Part shown: positions 58,535 to 64,000 of the stretch, piece after piece | Layout of the letters: each line of letters starts with the position of its first letter | Position numbering within the stretch: position 1 is the stretch's first letter | Assembly (NCBI RefSeq): GCF_001039355.2 | Contig: NW_019775531.1 | Span: forward strand, 64,553-128,552 | Direction: 5' to 3' | DNA: 64,000 nucleotides | Source: Lingula anatina | Taxonomy: Eukaryota > Brachiopoda > Lingulata > Lingulida > Lingulidae | Made by a program: the position numbers and the translations under genes | The notes under the pieces: generated by a model | The model's input: only the letters and a program-made list of their open reading frames with translations | The model's database searches: none | What the model was told of the DNA's origin: nothing

Positions 58535-58887
58535 GGGAAAATAATTAGGGTGTACTATCAGTGAATGTTTGGCTTCAACCACGCTCTTTTAAAAAAATAA
58601 GCCGGATTTTGACTGATTTTGACTGACTTTGCTTTCTTTCTCTTGCTTTCCTATAAGCAGCTTACAGCTGACCATTATCTCTTAATGCAATGAACTCACA
58701 ACAATTACGATAACAATAAACAAAGACACAAATGTTTACTTTGGTAACTTTTTTAAATGCATACAAGTTATGATGACTTGGTCAAATGTGTGCAATGTTT
58801 GCTATACAAGGTTTTATACGTGACATGTTCTGGTAAATAACACATTTATATTGGGTAATTTATCACTTTTGATATACAGTAAATGTA

Positions 58888-58947
<60 letters not shown>

Positions 58948-61900
58948 AAATTGCAACCCGAGGGTTGCATAACTACAATCATTGCAGCGTAGTTGAATAA
59001 AACCACCAGTGAATAAGAATAAAGGAATATTAAAAGACATATGTGAACAAATATAACACAACATAACTAAAATACAAGGTTAAAACTTAAATAAAAGTAT
59101 ATCAGTTAATTTTGAAAATTGCATATCGCACTGGTTAAAAAGTCACTCATTGATCGTTTGGTTTTAATTTTAGGTCTTTTGCATGTCTTTTGTTCCCTTA
59201 ATTAATATTTTACATTTTGTTTTGGTAGTTAAAGATAATGCAATGTAAGATCCGGTTCATTTGATATCCCAACAAACAATTTCCATGCATCTATTGAGCC
59301 GCCTTTCACTCAGTAGTTCAAGTTTACTATGTTCACGAGCAGCGCCATATTCAAAATCAGGATAAATTATCTTAAGAGCTTTCCCTTGAGACTTTTCTGC
59401 CCTGTACTAGGGCAGTCAATTCAGTTGTTCATCATAAGTGCCAGACAGGGACAGAATATTCTAAAACTTGCCTTATGACCGCCTCGTACATGATACGTTA
59501 CAAGGTCATCAGTTGTAAGGCCTGCAAGCTTCAGGTGCTGTAGAAAATAAGTCCTTTTACTTGCTTTTTGGTGATTGTGTCTACATGTACCTTCCATGTG
59601 AGGTCATTAGATATATACACTCCAAGTTATTTAAATAATTCTATAAATTCAATAACTGTTTTGTCAATCACTATCAATCATATCATTAGGGATATATGCA
59701 TTCTTGATATATTGATGTTTTTTTCTGTTTAATCACATATTGTTTGATCTAGACTAGCCCCATGTTGTGACAGCAATTTCCTGTAGTTTGCATTCATCAA
59801 ATACTCTACGAATCTCAGAAACGGTTGTGTCATCCATATACTTATGAAACAGAGGTTTCCCAGGAGGTAAATGTAAATCGTTTATCATCAGGACAAATAG
59901 GAACGGACCCAGCCATGATCCTTGAGGTACCGAGTCACTCCGATATTTTTTAAAATTGCTTTGACCGTTACAAGTGTTAAATGTTTGATCTTCTTGTCAG
60001 TGCCTAATGTCTTCAAATTCAAATATCAATAATTCAATCTTTCAGGTAAGGCATTTCAAATTAATTCTGTTTACTCACCTGTCCCCTCCGGTGACGTGTT
60101 TACAACTGCTGTGTGGGCTCCGGTGAAACCAAGCTGTTTACACGCCACAACGGCGCTAGGCAGGTCCCAGCCGTAGTCACAAATCCTACCCCAGCTCCCA
60201 GAATAATAGATCTCCAAGCGGCCTTCGTACGCATTTGATGTGTTAACAAGACGCAAAGTCCCGTTAACGACTGGAAATATAAACAAAACCCCGCTGAAAT
60301 TAAACGTTTAATCAATGTCATGCCCAGCTAACACAAAGCGCAATGCCCCTATTTCACACAGACCACGAATCCCAAGAATTGCCAGGAATTGACAAATTTC
60401 AGGACTCGTGGTTGAATCGTAATCAGTTCGCACAATTCTTTACAGATTCGTATTAATTAATTAATTAATTAATTTAATTAATTTGAGTGTAAATATATCA
60501 TATATTAAACATGGGTTAATAGCGAAAATCCAGTGTAACAAGAATGGTAGTCCGCTAGTCCGATCCCCATTACTTTGTACAGGTGACATTCGTCTTTTAT
60601 ACTGTCCCTTATACTCCGACTAACCCTTACCTGTACTTATCAAATGGGAGCCCGGACTACCAAACGTAGGACTCCCATGTCTGTTACACTTGCGTAGTCG
60701 TTTACGATTCAACCGTAAACTATATCAAAACTGAGAACATTTATCTCCCGCATACTGACTTAGATGTGACAAATTCATTCAAGCATTCATGGGAACTAAT
60801 GCATATTACAGAAATTTACGCTAACAGAAACGCGTGCGGGGCCATAGACGACCTCAATTGTTTTGCAATTTGATGCAGTTCTGCTGTTGAATAAAATTAG
60901 AAGATGCATTTTACTCACATTGTCCTTGGACGTGTTCGGGACACCATGAAATGACCAATAATGTAAGGATTACTGTGTTCGACCCCCACATTTTCCCCCC
61001 AGCCAGGTAATATTGAACAAGCTAAGGCGATTACACCTACACGAATCAATGTTTAGAAGATGTCTAGCATGTTAACACATTTAAAAAAAGGGAACACCTT
61101 TTGCTGCATTGCACATGAAAAGCCCTTATTGAATTTTATAAAAGCCTTTTATGAACAAATGTGTTTGTGTGTATGAATAGGCCAGTATGAATAGGGTTTT
61201 GTGAATTGGCTTCATTAGAGGAGAAATGAGGTTTGAAGCACTTTTGATGTTGATTAAAATTAAGAGGAATTTTACTCACTTTGCTCTTGGTCGTGTTAGG
61301 GACACCATAAAATGACCAATAAGATAAGGGAAATTCTGCGCAACCCGCACAACTAGCCAGGTAATTTTGACCTAAGACGATTGCATCTACAGTGTTTTTG
61401 GAGGACGTAAGGCAGGGTTGCATGGTAACAAATGTTTTAAGCAGGGAACGTCTTTTGTTGGATTACGCATGAAGGGTTATCTCGTTTCATCTAGGTCATT
61501 TTAGCAAATCTATTTCTGTGTGCGTGTTGGCATATTACTTACAAAGACGTCTTTTGTACTGAATAGCCCGAATTAACCTTCACGAGCGTTGCTGTTGAAC
61601 AAAGAAAATATTTTCATAGAAATACAATTCAACGCATTTTGAGTTTAGTATTGAGGGCATAAAAACACACAGGTCGAATTTCAAGCAAATATACCAGGTG
61701 TAACGAAAATGAATTTCTAAATACACTGTTTACCATGTCATACACTAGTACACACACAGACTTAACGGCAGGTAGAAATGTCAGATATTAGGTCTGGCAA
61801 GTGTGAAAATTCTGTCAGAATGAAACAACATCCGTAAGACCAAAACAAATTTTTAGAAATATGGCAATTTATAAGATTTTGTAATGTTTAAGGTATAATT

Positions 61901-63544
61901 TTGGTGATTTTCAATCAAAGACAATAATATTCAAATAAAGCGTTTCCCATATATTTCATGCTTTGCAATATTTTAAAGACTGAAAAATGGCATATTTCAG
62001 TACATGTTTATTACAAACAAGAAGTCATGAAAGTTCTAAAATTTTCAATAAGTTGTAAACCCTGTGTAAAGCTTAACAACATCCGTTTTCTTTTCCCATA
62101 ACCAGTAAAAGTGTTTTCTTTCTTTTTATCTTCATCTGTCCTTCTTTGGATCTTTATTACTTTATTTCCACAAAGCGTTTTCTTCTGCACGCTTTTTGTT
62201 GTCTGTTGCAAATCGGTCTTCGGTTCTTCCCGACTCTTCCGATGTTGTCTACCCACATTTTTCATTCTGATGGCCCAATAGGAACTTGTAGTCACAAGAA
62301 TCGATGTTCCTTATTGTTATGGTAGCAGTGGGACGCACAGCACGTAAATATGTAAGCGCAGGCATGTCTGCTCATGCCGTTACTAGTGTTTCGACATAAT
62401 AACAAGGACCCGTTTTCCCAGAATGCAATTTCCTCATGGAGATGAAAATGGCATATTGCCCAAACATTTTATTTGCGATGTTAGCACCATGCGTTTTTGT
62501 ACTATGAGTCATAAGTATCGATGTGCAGTCTTTTTCACATCGTTTTACTGTATCAAAGCGAAAGTGGTTACGTCACGCGGGTTCATCCAACCTTAAACAC
62601 TGTATCCAATAAAATGATATTTGACAAAACATAAAGTCTGCATGCGTGGCTGCCTTCAGTTGTACAAGTACATATTAATCGGGCAGTCAGCAACGCAAGC
62701 CTGTTTCATTAGTGGCCTGGGATTTATGATGCTTCGGCCTAACAAGGCGAGCAAGGTATATCGATTGAGGGCGTCAGTTGAAAGCATTGTCAACATAACC
62801 ACAGTTTAATGGTTCAACTCATCCAGGTGATTGAATCTTCGCATGACCACGTTTTGTAGGACACTTCGCTGGATTGCAGGGAATCAAAGTTAAAAAGTAA
62901 ACACCTTTTGTTGCATTAAGCCTAAAAAACTGGATCATTGAGTTACACCAAGGCCTTTATGAGAAAATCGATTTGTGTGTGCCTTTTGGCGTATTATTTG
63001 CACAGACGTTTTTTATACTGTGTAACTCAATGTCACCTAATTATACCGTGGTTTCATCAAATCGTTCTGTGTGTGCGTTTTGCATTAAATAACTAGTTCT
63101 TTGTCGGCCACGCCCCCCTCCCCCACATTGCAGGCGGCGAGATGTACGAAATTGATGCACAGGGTAATAAAAATTTGACACTATAGTTGTGGCAGTAACA
63201 CAACACGTTAAAATAAACATTGCCTTTATTGCTTCTAAAGATATAAGTTGATATGATGCGCCTTCTACAATGATTGAACTGAACAAATGACCAAGAATAT
63301 ATTTATAGTTCGCTTTGCTCGCTTTTTATTCTCATCCAATCTTATGAAGAAGGCTAGTAAAATAGTACAACGGCCTCACACTGACTGTAAGTGATCGCAC
63401 GTCCTTTTTTTTAGAATTAACCCTTGCGATGCAATTTAGAGTCTTATTTTAGCTTGATGATGTGTACTTACTTTGACCTTGAATGTCCCCGGGAATCCAT
63501 GAAATGAGCAATAACTTAAAGAAAATTGTGTTCAGTCGCCACAT
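51490..63544 (-). CDS. Gene A: signal peptide + 3 SRCR + Ly6/uPAR + GPI tail
   Basis: Exons (minus strand): signal 60919-60991 (or alternative 63472-63544); 60079-60270/58199-58336 SRCR M2; 57090-57293/56635-56760 M3; 54144-54314/53339-53506 M4; 52896-52954 linker; 51964-52068 and 51490-51786 Ly6. Either signal exon gives 1533 nt, an open 510-codon frame. Residues: signal 1-24, SRCRs about 25-134, 135-244, 245-357, stalk 358-377, Ly6 378-480, GPI signal to 510. It lacks the M1 module seen in B, C and D. All borders are GT..AG. One intron hosts a dead LINE (58945-59990). The product is predicted to be secreted and membrane-anchored by lipid; a recognition or adhesion role is inferred from SRCR domains. 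Confidence 0.85.
51964..52068 (-). CDS. Gene A exon: Ly6/uPAR N-part
   Basis: 105 nt (35 codons), phase 0/0: [25 protein letters not shown]. The middle part shows little similarity to B or C, while the Cys frame is kept. Confidence 0.87.
52069..52895. other. Gene A intron, nothing firmly coding
   Basis: Minus 52266-52664 is an open frame of 132 codons without a recognised domain. It overlaps unannotated intron and is probably fortuitous. Confidence 0.4.
52896..52954 (-). CDS. Gene A exon: Thr/Pro-rich linker
   Basis: 59 nt, phase 1 to 0: [19 protein letters not shown]. Acceptor CGCCAG, donor GTAAGT. Confidence 0.87.
53339..53506 (-). CDS. Gene A exon: SRCR module M4, C-terminal half
   Basis: 168 nt, phase 1/1: [51 protein letters not shown]. 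Acceptor ATTCAG, donor GTAAGT. NIT sequon present. Confidence 0.9.
53555..53895. mobile_element. Tc1-type MITE, degenerate
   Basis: Ends AAAAAAGTGTCACCCCCC and GGGGGGCGACACTGTATATT form an inverted repeat like the one in 55086-55324. The interior has no ORF. Confidence 0.5.
54144..54314 (-). CDS. Gene A exon: SRCR module M4, N-terminal half
   Basis: 171 nt, phase 1/1: [39 protein letters not shown], ending GYVRAAT. Donor GTAGGG is weaker than in B and C. Confidence 0.88.
54315..56634. other. Gene A intron with one clear MITE
   Basis: 2.3 kb between SRCR M3 and M4. Apart from the MITE 55086-55324 and GTATATGAGCGTATGAGC-type short repeats at about 55980-56100, no gene or known element recognised. 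Confidence 0.5.
55086..55324. mobile_element. Tc1/mariner-type MITE with TA target duplication
   Basis: 239 bp. Left CACACACTGGACAATAGAAG, right (inward) the same 20 bases, continuing TGTCACCCC(C)TA: inverted repeats of about 30 bp flanked by TA on both sides (55084-55085 and 55325-55326). No ORF. Confidence 0.85.
56635..56760 (-). CDS. Gene A exon: SRCR module M3, C-terminal half
   Basis: 126 nt, phase 1/1: [37 protein letters not shown]. Acceptor TTTCAG, donor GTGAGT. Confidence 0.9.
57090..57293 (-). CDS. Gene A exon: SRCR module M3, N-terminal half
   Basis: 204 nt, phase 1/1: [52 protein letters not shown], ending RGTSRVVL. This intact copy shows the reading frame that gene C has lost. 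Donor GTACTG. Confidence 0.9.
57830..57920 (+). repeat. LINE/SINE 3' end with (ATT)n tail
   Basis: GTAAGACGCCTTGAGATAGA...AAGGCGCCATATAAGAATC followed by (ATT)n. The GCGCC..hairpin..GCGCYATATAA arrangement is typical of LINE (CR1/L2-like) and LINE-mobilised SINE 3' ends. The body upstream is not recognisable. Confidence 0.55.
58199..58336 (-). CDS. Gene A exon: SRCR module M2, C-terminal half
   Basis: 138 nt, phase 1/1: [36 protein letters not shown]. Acceptor TAACAG, donor GTGAGT. Confidence 0.9.
58493..58531. repeat. Poly-T run
   Basis: About 36 T in a gene A intron. Confidence 0.9.
58893..59990 (-). mobile_element. Degenerate LINE remnant with (AAT)n tail
   Basis: Minus-strand translation gives [19 protein letters not shown], then KYMDDTT (YxDD-type catalytic motif of reverse transcriptase) and, further downstream, [20 protein letters not shown], typical of the C-terminal part of LINE ORF2. 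The 3' end (low coordinates) runs into (AAT)n at 58893-58944. Multiple stops. Inside the intron between gene A SRCR M2 halves, same strand. Confidence 0.8.
60079..60270 (-). CDS. Gene A exon: SRCR module M2, N-terminal half
   Basis: 192 nt, phase 1/1: [39 protein letters not shown], ending NTSPEGTG. Acceptor TTCCAG, donor GTGAGT. First SRCR exon of gene A; no M1 exon is found between it and the signal exons. Confidence 0.9.
60345..60455. mobile_element. MITE family 2, left-end fragment
   Basis: GCCCCTATTTCACACAGACC then ACGAATCCCAAGAATTGCCAG and GTGGTTGAATCGTAATCAG, matching 17581 onward. Cut at a (TTAA)n stretch. Confidence 0.7.
60526..60692. repeat. Inverted-repeat-ended short repeat, family 4
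   Basis: AGTGTAACA..TGGTAGTCCG at the left and CGGACTACCA..TGTTACACT at the right form nested inverted repeats. Related to 38990-39165 and 44930-45110. Confidence 0.5.
60919..60991 (-). CDS. Gene A signal-peptide exon, proximal copy
   Basis: 73 nt, ATG at 60991: [20 protein letters not shown] then VQGQ, phase 1, donor GTGAGT. Closest intact signal exon to the SRCR exons (648-bp intron). Its upstream flank keeps only part of the conserved block and lacks a clear GTTGC-NNN-GCAAC palindrome. Confidence 0.8.
61275..61352 (-). pseudogene. Dead copy of the signal-peptide exon
   Basis: Aligned to the other signal exons, the start ATG is TTG (61350-61352), and an in-frame TAA follows the WCP codons. 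A donor-like GTGAGT remains. Its upstream block, with GTTGCATGGTAAC at 61417-61429, is well preserved. Confidence 0.75.
61353..61570 (-). promoter_or_regulatory. Conserved 5'-flanking block at dead signal exon
   Basis: CCAGGTAATTTTGACCTAAGACGATTGCATCT, palindrome at 61417-61429, GGGAACGTCTTTTGTTGG and TATTTCTGTGTGCGTGTTGGC, as in the other blocks. It could still serve as promoter for the proximal copy at 60919, but this is speculative. Confidence 0.45.
61571..63471. other. Gene A intron 1 / upstream region
   Basis: No certain gene. 61590-61700 matches 31560-31690. The stretch 62820-63060 is another copy of the conserved upstream block but without a signal exon beside it. Minus 62011-62295 (94 codons, Lys/Arg/Gln-rich) is an unrecognised open frame of doubtful reality. 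Confidence 0.5.
63472..63544 (-). CDS. Gene A signal-peptide exon, distal copy
   Basis: 73 nt, ATG at 63544: [20 protein letters not shown] then IQGQ, phase 1, donor GTAAGT. Intact, so it is an alternative first exon or belongs to a gene copy that has lost its body. Confidence 0.75.
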
Positions 63545-63699
63545 CTTCTCCTCAGCCAGGTAAATCTTACTCTGGTCGATTGTATACATCTGCGCATGAC
63601 AATGTTTTTTGCATATGTGTTGTGGTGGATGGTGACGTTCGATATAAGTGGGCATTGTTTTTTTTACTTCCAATAAAAAGCGGAGATAAAGTTAAACCC

Positions 63700-64000
63700 G
63701 TATTCTAAAGCGTTTTAGAACTTTTTAAAAAGAAATAACTTTATTAGAACGGGATACGTTTCCGACATTTTTCCAACGTTACCATAACGTTTTATGTTAG
63801 TTATGAAAACATTAACAACACCTCATTATAATATTATTTCAGAACATTATAAAACATGAAAAAAATTACACAAGATTACGTTATTCTTGTGTTTTATATA
63901 AACGTTTCTTGAATATTTTCAACGTTGTTATTAGCACGTTACGAAAACGCTTTTTTTAGCTTTTATTTTCATTTGTAATGCAGTAACGTAACGTAACCAT
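63700..64000. repeat. AACGTT-rich repetitive stretch
   Basis: Many AACGTT/AACG-type motifs (CCAACGTTACCATAACGTTTTATG, TTTTCAACGTTGTTATTAGCACGTTACG), suggestive of a repeat element cut by the window edge. No ends visible. Confidence 0.4.

Noticed and set aside
1921-60270. Group B SRCR domains
   Set aside because: Each domain shows six cysteines and is split over two exons, which is the group A pattern; group B has eight and a single exon.
62820-63060. Possible additional signal exon beside a conserved upstream block
   Set aside because: No ATG plus hydrophobic codons plus donor arrangement is found just left of 62820.

Overview
Eukaryotic (animal) genomic DNA: intron-rich and AT-rich, with many microsatellites, LINE and Tc1/mariner debris, MITE-like inverted-repeat elements and two assembly gaps (one N at 24333, N run 28703-29053). 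Large families of scavenger-receptor cysteine-rich (SRCR) genes are known from sea urchins, amphioxus and hemichordates, so a marine invertebrate deuterostome is my best guess. That is inference; other invertebrates are not excluded.

The window is dominated by a head-to-tail array of four related genes, all on the minus strand. I call them A (right), B, C and D (left, only its 5' part inside). Each gene reads: signal-peptide exon (73 nt) -> tandem SRCR domains, each split over two phase-1/phase-1 exons -> short Thr/Pro-rich linker exon -> Ly6/uPAR-like (three-finger) domain over two exons -> hydrophobic C-terminal tail typical of a GPI-anchor signal. Gene A (51490-63544) has 3 SRCR domains and an open 510-codon model. 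Gene B (34180-50382) has 4 SRCR domains and an open 612-codon model. Gene C (13144-30205) has 5 SRCR domains but a 1-nt insertion in one exon breaks the frame. Gene D (1921-11307, continuing left) shows three near-identical signal exons and the first SRCR exon.

The SRCR domains fall into four module types recognisable by exon lengths: M1 159+168, M2 192+138/141, M3 204+126, M4 171+168 nt. They always occur in the order M1-M2(n)-M3-M4. A has M2-M3-M4, B has M1-M2-M3-M4, C has M1-M2-M2-M3-M4, and D starts with M1. The predicted products are secreted to the cell surface and GPI-anchored, plausibly pattern-recognition or adhesion receptors; the role is inferred from the SRCR family only.

Upstream of the signal exons lies a conserved promoter-like block containing an imperfect palindrome GTTGC-NNN-GCAAC (resembling an RFX X-box). 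The block and signal exon are repeated three times in front of D and in three versions, one dead, in front of A.

Left to right: 1-692 LINE 3' end; 697-9100 gene D first SRCR exon and intron 1 (with MITEs and a LINE copy), paralogous to 25405-29460; 9165-11420 triplicated gene D first-exon region; 11420-13143 intergenic; 13144-30205 gene C with a Tc1 remnant, a LINE fragment, and a near-duplicate stretch 22649-23717 / 24334-25405 beside the single N; 30306-34179 intergenic; 34180-50382 gene B, with a degenerate LINE split by a 1.6-kb inverted-repeat element, and two Tc1 remnants; 50480-51489 short intergenic; 51490-63544 gene A with a LINE remnant; 63545-64000 upstream flank.
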